The notes: generated by a model not told the origin, from the sequence alone. DNA of 5,613 nt from a bacterium (GCA_027619145.1 JAQCGA010000302.1:1-5613); one strand, 5' to 3'. Counted from the first letter of the stretch, positions 1 through 5,024 are shown. Numbers and translations are program-made.

Positions 1-124
1 GCCAAAGACCGGCTTCAGCCCGTTCGAGTGCAAAGGCTGCCGTCGCCGGCCGTTTCCCAACAAATCCGAGAAATATCAGCTTGCGCCCGGGGGCACAATT
101 GCCGATATTAGGACTGGTATACAT
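1..124 (-). CDS. Partial unrecognised ORF, N-terminal 41 residues, runs off the left edge
   Basis: An open frame on the minus strand starts at an ATG at 124-122 and stays open to the window edge (41 codons). It has a good ribosome binding site, GGAGG at 134-130 with a 5-base spacer, which is the main reason for listing it. The visible protein begins MYTSPNIGNC and continues with a short hydrophobic stretch and a basic, alanine-rich segment. I do not recognise a family. It would be the next minus-strand gene after the excisionase-like gene, where an integrase is often found, but nothing here looks like an integrase N-terminus. A plus-strand frame is also open from 2 to 145, and the plus-strand terminator at 175-204 would fit that reading, so the strand is uncertain. 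Confidence 0.3.
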   Translation of the reverse strand, partial: MYTSPNIGNCAPGRKLIFLGFVGKRPATAAFALERAEAGLW

Positions 125-146
125 AAAAGCCTCCATGCGAGGTGAA

Positions 147-166
147 TGATGGGGAAGCCCCCATCA
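147..166. other. Perfect 8-bp hairpin TGATGGGG/CCCCATCA
   Basis: The arms at 147-154 and 159-166 are perfectly complementary around a 4-base loop. The hairpin lies between the terminator at 175-204 and the ribosome binding site of the leftmost minus-strand ORF. On the minus strand it would fall in that ORF's untranslated leader. It has no adjacent T run, so it is not a terminator by itself. Confidence 0.4.
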
Positions 167-174
167 GTGATTGC

Positions 175-204
175 GCCCCCGGCCCGCACCGGGGGCTTTT
201 TTTT
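175..204 (+). terminator. Strong rho-independent terminator, plus-strand orientation
   Basis: A perfect 8-bp GC-rich stem (GCCCCCGG at 175-182 with CCGGGGGC at 189-196, 6-base loop) is followed directly by eight T residues at 197-204. Only the plus-strand orientation has the T tract. It therefore ends transcription coming from the left and does not serve the minus-strand excisionase-like gene, whose stop codon lies 5 bases away at 211-209. The gene it terminates must lie to the left, either the short open plus frame ending at 145 or something outside the window. Confidence 0.7.
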
Positions 205-208
205 GTGG

Positions 209-411
209 CTATTCCTCGACAGGAACCTTGTTTTGCTCAAGCCAGTCTTCCAAATCTTTCATCCGGAATCGCACCAGCCTACCAACCTTGCAAAAAATAG
301 CACCTTCCGCTTTGAACACCACACCCTCAATGTGCCCTCCGTGCAACCCAGGTACTCCGCTGCCTCGCGCCAGTCGAGAGTCCGGCCGGGAATTTCGGGA
401 GTTCGTGCCAT
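209..411 (-). pseudogene. Excisionase-type helix-turn-helix (HTH_17) DNA-binding protein, frameshifted
   Basis: Translation from ATG 411-409 is supported by a near-perfect ribosome binding site (GGAGG at 423-419, 7-base spacer). Residues 12-39 carry the helix-turn-helix half of an HTH_17/Xis-like domain (DWREAAEYLG, then GTLRVW). In this frame the protein ends early, at the TGA at 261-259, after 50 residues. The expected second half (CKVGRLVRFR, then MKDLEDWLEQ) is present in the -1 frame and ends at the TAG at 211-209. The two halves join at six T residues on the coding strand (positions 297-292). One extra T, or a -1 slip, restores a 67-residue protein of normal family size. Small proteins of this type direct recombination in prophages and integrative elements, or act as regulators. 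The break may be a real mutation, a homopolymer sequencing error, or slippage; the sequence alone does not decide. A longer upstream start at 552 is unlikely because it lacks this ribosome binding site. Confidence 0.7.
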
Positions 412-436
412 CGTTACACCTCCTTCCTGCGTTAAA

Positions 437-466
437 TAAAAAACCGGCATCCTTTGGGATACCGGT
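437..466 (-). terminator. Rho-independent terminator between the zinc-finger gene and the excisionase-like gene
   Basis: On the minus strand, ACCGGTATCC (466-457) pairs with GGATGCCGGT (452-443), with one mismatch and a 4-base loop. Six T residues follow at 442-437. It would stop transcripts reading through from the 225-residue gene, 92 bases upstream. It lies only about 13 bases before the ribosome binding site of the excisionase-like gene and touches the -10 element of that gene's candidate promoter. Confidence 0.6.
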
Positions 467-494
467 AATATAAAAAGGTTTCGATTTAAGTCAA
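467..494 (-). promoter_or_regulatory. Candidate sigma-70 promoter for the excisionase-like gene
   Basis: On the minus strand there is TTGACT (494-489), a 16-base spacer and TATATT (472-467). The predicted start near 460 falls within the first arm of the adjacent terminator hairpin. Transcripts begun here would lack a complete stem and should escape termination. The untranslated leader would be about 50 bases. Confidence 0.55.
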
Positions 495-502
495 TTAACT
501 TA

Positions 503-548
503 CTGTTAAAGCTGAAATTGGTGTTTTTTTTAAAATCCACTTTAACAG
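503..548. repeat. Inverted repeat CTGTTAAAG ... CTTTAACAG
   Basis: Perfect 9-bp arms at 503-511 and 540-548 are separated by 28 bases that include a run of eight T at 523-530. It begins 10 bases downstream of the stop codon of the 225-residue gene and upstream of the candidate excisionase promoter. No T run follows it in the minus-strand direction, so a terminator role is weak. A protein-binding site is possible. Confidence 0.45.
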
Positions 549-557
549 GCATTGCTA

Positions 558-1235
558 CTATAGATATTTCTTGTCAAACTTGCAAGAATCAGGATCGCGC
601 CGCTGTTTCATATCCTTCTTGTGATACTCTGCACCGTATTCTTGCTTTTCAGACAGCCGCTTATGGTCGGTCCCCTGGCAATATTCACGTCGCCTGTCAT
701 CGAGAGCAATGAAAAGCCCCTTGCAGTATTTACACCGCTTCAAGCGATGGACGTACGGGCTGGACAGAAACCGGGCAAGGCTTTCATAAATACCCGCAAG
801 CTTACCAGCGTTGGTGATAATGAATGCCCTCGCCCGGTACATCTGCGCCGGGTCTTTGCGATCAGCTTCAGGGGAAAAGGCAGGGTTTGTCCGAAAAGAA
901 CGTCTCCCTCCATCCAGGTTAATACCGCGATCTATTTCAGATGCAATTTTGTCAAGGGCAGATTGTCGTTCTTCTGGTTCCTTTTCGAGTGCGTCCAGGT
1001 ATCGGTGCAACAGCTTCAGAATAAAGTCCATCTCCTTTTGCAGTTCGGGAGCTTCTGAGAAAAAGTCCCGCCTGTTGAGTTGGGCTATCCAGTAGCTTTC
1101 CTCAAAGTCCAGAAAAGGCAACAGCCTGATATTTAAAGGCCAGATGTAGTCATTTGCTTGCCGTCCACGCTGCTTGAGCTTGTTCCAAAGCACCTCTCTC
1201 TCCTGCTCCCATATCTCTTTCAGAGCCTTTTCCAT
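558..1235 (-). CDS. Hypothetical protein with a C-terminal CGNR/treble-clef-like zinc site
   Basis: This is a 225-residue protein with ATG at 1235 and GAGG five bases further upstream than usual spacing allows only narrowly (GAGGA, then CAGAT, then ATG). The N-terminal two thirds are charged and helical, with a predicted coiled-coil-like stretch around residues 62-105. Residues 163-205 resemble a CGNR (ABATE-type) or related treble-clef zinc finger: RCKYC (Cys168, Cys171), then GLFI, then RRREYC (Cys186) and His191, followed by a basic tail. In the CGNR family such proteins are thought to be nucleic-acid-binding or transcriptional regulators; here that role is inference. The canonical CGNR tetrapeptide is absent and His191 would have to be the fourth ligand. 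Its neighbours are a small excisionase-like gene downstream and a tRNA gene upstream, which suggests a mobile-element accessory gene. I find no clear promoter in 1236-1300. Confidence 0.78.
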   Translation of the reverse strand: MEKALKEIWEQEREVLWNKLKQRGRQANDYIWPLNIRLLPFLDFEESYWIAQLNRRDFFSEAPELQKEMDFILKLLHRYLDALEKEPEERQSALDKIASEIDRGINLDGGRRSFRTNPAFSPEADRKDPAQMYRARAFIITNAGKLAGIYESLARFLSSPYVHRLKRCKYCKGLFIALDDRRREYCQGTDHKRLSEKQEYGAEYHKKDMKQRRDPDSCKFDKKYL

Positions 1236-1269
1236 ATCTGTCCTCTGCTACTCATAATTGTTTTCGATG

Positions 1270-1285
1270 GACACTTTTGCGACAC
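1270..1285. repeat. Short direct repeat GACAC with 11-base period
   Basis: GACAC occurs at 1270-1274 and again at 1281-1285, about one helical turn apart, in the upstream region of the 225-residue gene. The spacing would put both copies on one DNA face. It could be an operator, the remnant of an insertion-sequence end, or chance. Confidence 0.2.
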
Positions 1286-1299
1286 CGGACCATATACGC

Positions 1300-1325
1300 A
1301 AAACGGCCTCCTTGAGGAGGCCGTT
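1300..1325 (-). terminator. Rho-independent terminator of the tRNA-Met gene
   Basis: A perfect 10-bp stem (AACGGCCTCC at 1302-1311 with GGAGGCCGTT at 1316-1325, loop TTGA) lies 28 bases downstream of the tRNA 3' end. On the minus strand it finishes in four T residues (1303-1300). The stem is strong and the T tract short. It separates the tRNA from the 225-residue gene further along the same strand. Confidence 0.7.
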
Positions 1326-1353
1326 GCAAATTATTAATCCTATTTGATTTATT

Positions 1354-1429
1354 TGGTAGCGGCGGAGGGACTTGAACCCCCGACCCATGGATTATGATTC
1401 CACTGCTCTACCAACTGAGCTACGCCGCC
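1354..1429 (-). tRNA. tRNA-Met (anticodon CAT, elongator type)
   Basis: This 76-base gene folds into a full cloverleaf. The acceptor is GGCGGCG with CGCCGCT, the D stem GCTC/GAGC, the anticodon stem GTGGA/TCCAT with loop ATCATAA, and the T arm GGGGG-TTCAAGT-CCCTC. The discriminator is A and CCA is encoded. The anticodon CAT with a normal first acceptor pair position (not the C-A mismatch of initiator tRNA) and without three G-C pairs in the anticodon stem points to elongator Met. tRNA-Ile2 with a modified CAT cannot be fully excluded, but the acceptor pairs G4-C69 and G5-C68 do not match it. The first pair is G1-U72, a wobble. Confidence 0.96.
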
Positions 1430-1448
1430 ACCCTGTTTCAGAGGCATA

Positions 1449-1477
1449 AAAATACAAGGAATGCGCAGGGTTGTCAA
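1449..1477 (-). promoter_or_regulatory. Sigma-70 promoter of tRNA-Met
   Basis: On the minus strand there is a consensus TTGACA (1477-1472), a 17-base spacer and TATTTT (1454-1449). The predicted start near 1442 leaves a leader of about 13 bases before the mature tRNA 5' end at 1429. Confidence 0.8.
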
Positions 1478-1523
1478 GCGAGAATCTTGGGTGGGAAGCG
1501 GTGGCCTTCTGGTCCAGAAGTCG

Positions 1524-1552
1524 TTGACATTGAGGCCCGAATAGGGTACACT
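1524..1552 (+). promoter_or_regulatory. Sigma-70 promoter of the nfeD-floA operon
   Basis: There is a consensus TTGACA at 1524-1529, a 17-base spacer and TACACT at 1547-1552. The predicted start near 1559 gives a leader of about 43 bases before the nfeD ATG. It is divergent from the tRNA-Met promoter, with 46 bases between the two -35 elements. No operator-like dyad is obvious between them. Confidence 0.8.
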
Positions 1553-1601
1553 GAACAAAGGTCATGTTGGTCTATACGGTTCTTTTTTAAGGGGATCTGC
1601 C

Positions 1602-2945
1602 ATGCTGCGTGGGATTTGTTTTGCACTGGCGCTGGGGCTGGTCCTGGGTTCTTCGGGCGCTTCGGCGGAAACGGTGTATGTAGCGCCTATTCGGGGTACC
1701 ATTGAGAAGGGCCTTGCGGCGTTTGTGATTCGGGTCATGGAAGAGGCTGAGGCCGAGGGGGTTTCGGCGGTGGTGTTTGAGATTGATACGCCGGGCGGTG
1801 CGCTGGATGCTGCGCTGACGATTCGGGATGCGATTCTGTATAGCGATGTGAATACGATTGCGTTGATTAATCCCCGGGCGATTTCGGCCGGGGCTTTGAT
1901 TTCTCTGTCTACCCGGCATATTGTGATGGTGGATGGCGGTACGATTGGGGCGGCTACGGCGGTGGATTTGCAGGGGAATAAGGCGAGTGAGAAGATTATT
2001 TCTTATTTTCGGAACGAGATGAAGGCCACAGCGGAGAAGACGGGCCGACCGCCGGAACTGGCTGAGGCGATGGTGGATGAAGATGTGGATATTCCGGACC
2101 TGGCACCCAAGGGCAAGTTGTTGACACTGACGACTACAGAAGCAGTTGAAAAGAAAATTGCGGAACACCGGATTGGTGTGACCGGCGAGGAAGAGAAGCT
2201 GCGGGAAGCTCTTCGACTGTTTGGGCTGGAAGACGCGCGGGTGGAGCGGATGTCTATCAACTGGGCAGAACAACTGGTGCGGTGGCTTACGTTTCCCTAT
2301 GTGGCGTCGTTGTTGATGACGCTGGGTTTTCTGGGGTTGATTTTTGAGATTCAGAGCCCTGGCTGGGGGATTGGCGGGACGCTGGGCCTGATTTGTCTGG
2401 GGTTGTTTTTTGGCAGTCATTTGATTGTGAATTTGGCGGATTGGAGCGAGATTTTGCTGTTTGTGATGGGGGCGGGTCTGGTGATTGTGGATCTGTTCCT
2501 GATTACAGGGTTTGGTGTATTGGGTATTCCGGGCATTTTGATGATGTTAACCAGTTTGTTCTTAAGTTTGATGGGGCGGCCCGAGTTGTGGACGTGGGTA
2601 TCTGTGGGAGATGCCGCCCGGCCAATGTTGATTGCGCTGGGGTTGACGGTGGGGTTGACGGTAATCATGTTCAAAATGTTGCCGCGCACGACTACGTGGA
2701 ACCGGATTGTGCTGCATACGGAAGAACGTTCGGATGCCGGGTACCGGGCTGCGCCTGAATACGGGGATTTGATGGGTGTGCGGGGGGTTGCGTTTACGGA
2801 TCTGCGGCCCGGCGGTACGGGTTTGCTCGAAGGACGTCGGCTGAGCGTGTCTACCGAGGGTGAATTTTTGGATAAAGATACACCGGTGGAAGTGGTTGAG
2901 GTGGAGGGGAATCGGATTGTTGTACGCAAGGTGGAAGAAGCGTAA
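1602..2945 (+). CDS. nfeD: NfeD long form: membrane-bound ClpP-class serine protease (YqeZ type)
   Basis: This is a 447-residue protein, close to the usual length of long NfeD proteins. Residues 1-22 form a signal peptide ending ASA before Glu23. Residues 25-215 form a ClpP/crotonase-like protease domain. Ser95 in AISAGAL and Lys131 in SEKIISYF match the catalytic Ser-Lys dyad of Pyrococcus horikoshii 1510-N, an enzyme known to cleave the C-terminus of its partner stomatin. DTPGGALDAA (62-71) is the typical substrate-loop motif. About five membrane helices follow (roughly 231-252, 255-278, 284-304, 305-325 and 341-358). A C-terminal OB-fold NfeD domain (about 388-447) ends the protein. The start is supported by AAGGGG at 1589-1594, 7 bases before the ATG. 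It lies 38 bases before floA, the standard NfeD-SPFH arrangement. The likely role, by family, is membrane protein quality control or microdomain function. Its exact substrate is unknown. Confidence 0.95.
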   Translation: MLRGICFALALGLVLGSSGASAETVYVAPIRGTIEKGLAAFVIRVMEEAEAEGVSAVVFEIDTPGGALDAALTIRDAILYSDVNTIALINPRAISAGALISLSTRHIVMVDGGTIGAATAVDLQGNKASEKIISYFRNEMKATAEKTGRPPELAEAMVDEDVDIPDLAPKGKLLTLTTTEAVEKKIAEHRIGVTGEEEKLREALRLFGLEDARVERMSINWAEQLVRWLTFPYVASLLMTLGFLGLIFEIQSPGWGIGGTLGLICLGLFFGSHLIVNLADWSEILLFVMGAGLVIVDLFLITGFGVLGIPGILMMLTSLFLSLMGRPELWTWVSVGDAARPMLIALGLTVGLTVIMFKMLPRTTTWNRIVLHTEERSDAGYRAAPEYGDLMGVRGVAFTDLRPGGTGLLEGRRLSVSTEGEFLDKDTPVEVVEVEGNRIVVRKVEEA

Positions 2946-2983
2946 AGGTAGGCAGGATGTACTTATAACGAAGGAGCAGGTAT

Positions 2984-3970
2984 ATGGAAGGTGTTCTTCT
3001 GCTGGTTGCGGTTGCTGCCGGGGTACTGGCACTGATGGTGTTTGTGTACTTCATCCCGGTAGGCCTCTGGATTTCGGCGGTTGCAGCGCGGGTTCACATT
3101 GGGATTGGCGAGTTGATTGGGATGCGGTTGCGGCGGGTGCCGCCCCGGGTGATTTTAGGGTCGCAGATTAATGCGACCAAGGCAGGGCTGGAGATTTCTA
3201 CGGCATTTCTGGAGGCACATTTTCTGTCCGGTGGGCACGTGGAAAATGTGGTGAAAGCTCTGATTGCGGCGGATAAAGCGGGCATTAATCTTACGCCCGA
3301 ACGGGCCGCAGCGATTGACCTGGCTGGCCGGAATGTGCTGGAGGCGGTGCAGGTAAGTGTGAACCCGAAGGTGATTTCCACGCCAATGGTAACCGCTGTG
3401 GCCAAGGACGGCATTCAGGTGAAAGCCACGTCGCGGGTGACGGTGCGGGCCAATATTGAACGGCTGGTAGGTGGTGCGGGTGAGGAGACGATTATTGCAC
3501 GTGTGGGTGAAGGGATTGTGACGACGATCGGATCTGCCGAGTCGCATAAGGATGTGCTGGAGAACCCGGATCGGATTTCCAAGACGGTGCTGGCCAAAGG
3601 GTTGGATTCAGGTACGGCCTACGAGATTTTGTCCATTGATATTGCGGATGTGGATGTGGGCGACAATATTGGCGCGAAGCTCCAGATGGACCAGGCTGAA
3701 GCGGATCTGCAGATTGCCCGTGCGCGGGCCGAAGAACGGCGTGCGATGGCTGTGGCGCAGGAACAGGAAATGTCTGCCCGGGTGGAGGAGATGCGTGCAC
3801 GTGTGGTAGAGGCCGAGGCCGAAATTCCCCGCGCCATGGCTGAGGCGTTCCGCAGCGGTCACCTGGGTGTGATGGACTATTACCGGATGCGCAATATCCA
3901 GGCGGACACGTCGATGCGAGAAGGCATTGCCGGAGGTGAGAACGATCCGCAGGACGAGGGAGACCAGTAA
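2984..3970 (+). CDS. floA: Flotillin-like protein FloA (SPFH family scaffold)
   Basis: This 328-residue protein matches the length of B. subtilis FloA (formerly YqfA, about 331). A hydrophobic membrane hairpin or anchor occupies residues 4-34. The SPFH-like region runs over about 35-230, with family-typical segments such as [10 protein letters not shown] and [17 protein letters not shown]. Alanine-, glutamate- and arginine-rich heptads from about 235 to 290 form the flotillin coiled coil ([14 protein letters not shown]). FloA proteins oligomerise on the inner face of the cytoplasmic membrane and mark membrane microdomains that gather signalling, secretion and protease complexes. The start has AAGGAG at 2971-2976 with a 7-base spacer. 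It is the second gene of the operon, paired with the NfeD protease, and its C-terminal tail ([12 protein letters not shown]) is acidic. No truncation or missing segment is seen. Confidence 0.96.
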   Translation: MEGVLLLVAVAAGVLALMVFVYFIPVGLWISAVAARVHIGIGELIGMRLRRVPPRVILGSQINATKAGLEISTAFLEAHFLSGGHVENVVKALIAADKAGINLTPERAAAIDLAGRNVLEAVQVSVNPKVISTPMVTAVAKDGIQVKATSRVTVRANIERLVGGAGEETIIARVGEGIVTTIGSAESHKDVLENPDRISKTVLAKGLDSGTAYEILSIDIADVDVGDNIGAKLQMDQAEADLQIARARAEERRAMAVAQEQEMSARVEEMRARVVEAEAEIPRAMAEAFRSGHLGVMDYYRMRNIQADTSMREGIAGGENDPQDEGDQ

Positions 3971-3973
3971 ACG

Positions 3974-4540
3974 ATGAACTATGAAGTTCTGGTGATTCTG
4001 TTTCTCATTCTGAGTGTGATTTCCTCGTTGATCAATAAGGTGCAGGAAAGCCGCCGGAAGAAGGATCAGGAAGTGGATAGACCTTCTTCGGATTTTCCCG
4101 ACAGAGGGTCTGCGGAGCCGGTGGATGAAGAGGAAGAGATTGACCTGTCCGAGTGGGAAATCTTCCCAGAACCAGAGCCTCCGCGCCCGCTGGCTTCTGC
4201 CGATGAAGAATATCGGGAAGTGACCGTACGTCGGCCGGTCTCTGAGCGGGATACCGGTGAAGAATACCGGGAGGTGAGGGGCGCGCGGCCGGTTACGGAG
4301 GCGCATACGGGGTTGGAGTTCCGGGAGGTGACAGGCAAGCGTCCGGTGTTCGAACCTCAGGCGGGGGAAGAATACCGACATGCGCTGGATTCGGCCCGGA
4401 AGTTACGTCGCAAGCCTTTGTTGAAACAGACGAAGCGGCGGAATCGTATTCGGCTGAATTTTAAGCGGGATACACTCCAGAAAGTGATTCTGTACAATGA
4501 AATTATTGGTCCACCCCGAGCGGAGCGGATGCCGTGGTAA
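3974..4540 (+). CDS. Single-pass membrane protein with 18-residue tandem repeats, floA-linked, function unknown
   Basis: This is a 188-residue protein whose start is 3 bases after the floA stop, so co-expression is very likely. GAGGGAG about 11 bases before the ATG is the likely ribosome binding site. Residues 4-20 form one hydrophobic helix at the N-terminus, followed by a basic stretch (ESRRKK), which predicts a cytoplasmic C-terminal part. Residues 33-76 are acidic and proline-rich. Residues 78-131 are three 18-residue repeats of the form EEYREV-x3-RPV-x4-TG, and a fourth begins at 132 (EEYRHAL). A basic stretch (residues 142-165) follows, then VILYNEIIGPPRAERMPW. That ending resembles a short C-terminal motif (EILGPPRA-like) I recall from membrane-anchored hypothetical proteins of several Gram-negative phyla. 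No enzyme motif is visible. A scaffold or adaptor role on FloA domains is inference from position and architecture. Confidence 0.85.
   Translation: MNYEVLVILFLILSVISSLINKVQESRRKKDQEVDRPSSDFPDRGSAEPVDEEEEIDLSEWEIFPEPEPPRPLASADEEYREVTVRRPVSERDTGEEYREVRGARPVTEAHTGLEFREVTGKRPVFEPQAGEEYRHALDSARKLRRKPLLKQTKRRNRIRLNFKRDTLQKVILYNEIIGPPRAERMPW
4205..4366 (+). repeat. Three tandem 54-base coding repeats
   Basis: Units at 4205-4258, 4259-4312 and 4313-4366 encode residues 78-131 of the floA-linked membrane protein. A partial fourth unit starts at 4367. The protein pattern is kept (EEYREV, RPV, a closing glycine) while the DNA differs at many bases, which implies old duplications held by selection on the protein and not recent expansion. 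Confidence 0.88.
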
Positions 4541-4564
4541 ACCGTGTATAACTCTGTTTTTCTC

Positions 4565-4595
4565 TTGACACTCCGGGTGTAGATTAGGATATTAT
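4565..4595 (+). promoter_or_regulatory. Sigma-70 promoter of tRNA-Leu
   Basis: Consensus TTGACA lies at 4565-4570. The -10 is either GATATT at 4588-4593 (17-base spacer) or the better-matching TATTAT at 4590-4595 (19-base spacer). The tRNA begins at 4619. No clear terminator separates the floA-operon stop at 4540 from this promoter, so some read-through into the tRNA is possible. Confidence 0.7.
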
Positions 4596-4618
4596 TGACT
4601 GTTCTGGGAATTCAGAGT

Positions 4619-4705
4619 GCCGAAGTGGTGGAACTGGTAGACGCGCTGGACTCAAAATCCAGTGTCCGTGAGGGCGTGTGGGTTCGAGTCCCACCTTCGG
4701 CACCA
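4619..4705 (+). tRNA. tRNA-Leu (anticodon CAA)
   Basis: This 87-base class II tRNA has acceptor arms GCCGAAG and CTTCGGC, discriminator A and an encoded CCA. The anticodon stem is CTGGA/TCCAG around the loop CTCAAAA, giving anticodon CAA, which reads UUG. The long variable arm (TGTCCGTGAGGGCGT region) and the T arm GTGGG-TTCGAGT-CCCAC confirm leucine type. Confidence 0.97.
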
Positions 4706-4728
4706 TAAAATAAGTTCCTTTGGAAAAG

Positions 4729-4771
4729 GCACTTGCGTTGCTCGAAACTGAGTAGGCGCGGGTGCGTTTTT
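4729..4771 (+). terminator. Probable terminator of tRNA-Leu
   Basis: GCACTTGCGT (4729-4738) pairs with GCGCGGGTGC (4756-4765) over 10 bp including three G-T wobbles, around a 17-base loop that can form a small inner CTC/GAG pairing. Five T residues follow at 4767-4771. The long loop and wobbles make it a moderate call, but it lies in the right place, 23 bases after the tRNA. Confidence 0.45.
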
Positions 4772-4809
4772 CATATATGGAAGATTTTTTTGGATACAGG
4801 GAGTTGCGT

Positions 4810-4875
4810 ATGCCAATGGTTCTGAATCGCCCGAACTTGCCGGAGACTCAAGTTCTTGAGAGGTTACAGGTATGA
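4810..4875 (+). CDS. Very short ORF (21 residues), doubtful
   Basis: MPMVLNRPNLPETQVLERLQV would be translated from the ATG at 4810, with GGGAG about 6 bases upstream. Its stop overlaps the ATG of the IS3-type fragment (ATGA at 4872-4875), an arrangement typical of coupled translation. There is no recognisable family and no clear promoter. It may be insertion-sequence debris or chance. Confidence 0.2.
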   Translation: MPMVLNRPNLPETQVLERLQV

Positions 4876-5024
4876 TAAACTGCAAGAGGTATTCTCCAGA
4901 GGTTCGCGAACGGGCGGTTCGGATGGTGTTCGAACACGAGAGGGAGATACCTCCGGGGCACCGGCTTGAGGTGGCAGAAGTTGAGGTTGGAATTCAATTA
5001 GAAATTCTGAAAAGTCAGGGATGA
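4872..5024 (+). pseudogene. Decayed fragment of IS3-family transposase OrfA
   Basis: The reading frame gives 50 residues. Residues 5-23 (KRYSPEVRERAVRMVFEHE) closely resemble the conserved N-terminus of IS3-family OrfA proteins, where they precede the helix-turn-helix. The similarity stops at about residue 26. The rest (from IPPGHRLEVA to the TGA at 5022-5024) does not continue the normal helix-turn-helix and leucine-zipper sequence, and OrfA is normally about 90-110 residues. No OrfB with a DDE domain and no terminal inverted repeats are visible. The piece is therefore a truncated remnant that cannot transpose. It lies between tRNA-Leu and the beta-propeller gene, which fits past insertion downstream of a tRNA. 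The following bases up to about 5097 hold nothing I can identify. Confidence 0.65.

Noticed and set aside
259..552. Longer version of the excisionase-like ORF starting at 552
   Set aside because: The first 47 residues cross a terminator and promoter and look non-coding; the ATG at 411 has a near-perfect ribosome binding site.
621..1058. Plus-strand 145-residue ORF
   Set aside because: It is antisense to the 225-residue zinc-finger gene, which has a ribosome binding site and a coherent zinc motif.
1349..1558. Minus-strand 69-residue ORF ending GGSSPSAATK
   Set aside because: It is a translation of the tRNA-Met gene; this ending is a familiar false protein made from tRNA sequence.
1587..2420. 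Minus-strand 277-residue ORF
   Set aside because: It is antisense to nfeD, rich in Arg, His, Asn and Gln, with no family features; the plus strand encodes a clear protease.
4205..4366. Tandem repeats considered as a CRISPR-like or satellite array
   Set aside because: The units are contiguous without spacers, in frame, and conserved as protein and not as DNA.
3608..4381. Minus-strand 257-residue ORF
   Set aside because: It is antisense to floA and the following gene; its composition is that of a shadow frame.
4712..4734. Hairpin AAGTTCCTTT/AAAGGCACTT after tRNA-Leu
   Set aside because: It has a 3-base loop, one mismatch and no T run on the plus strand; the overlapping structure at 4729-4771 with T5 is the better terminator.
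4652..4885. Minus-strand 77-residue ORF containing RRWDSNPHALTDTGF
   Set aside because: It is antisense translation of the tRNA-Leu gene, another common false ORF, with no ribosome binding site.
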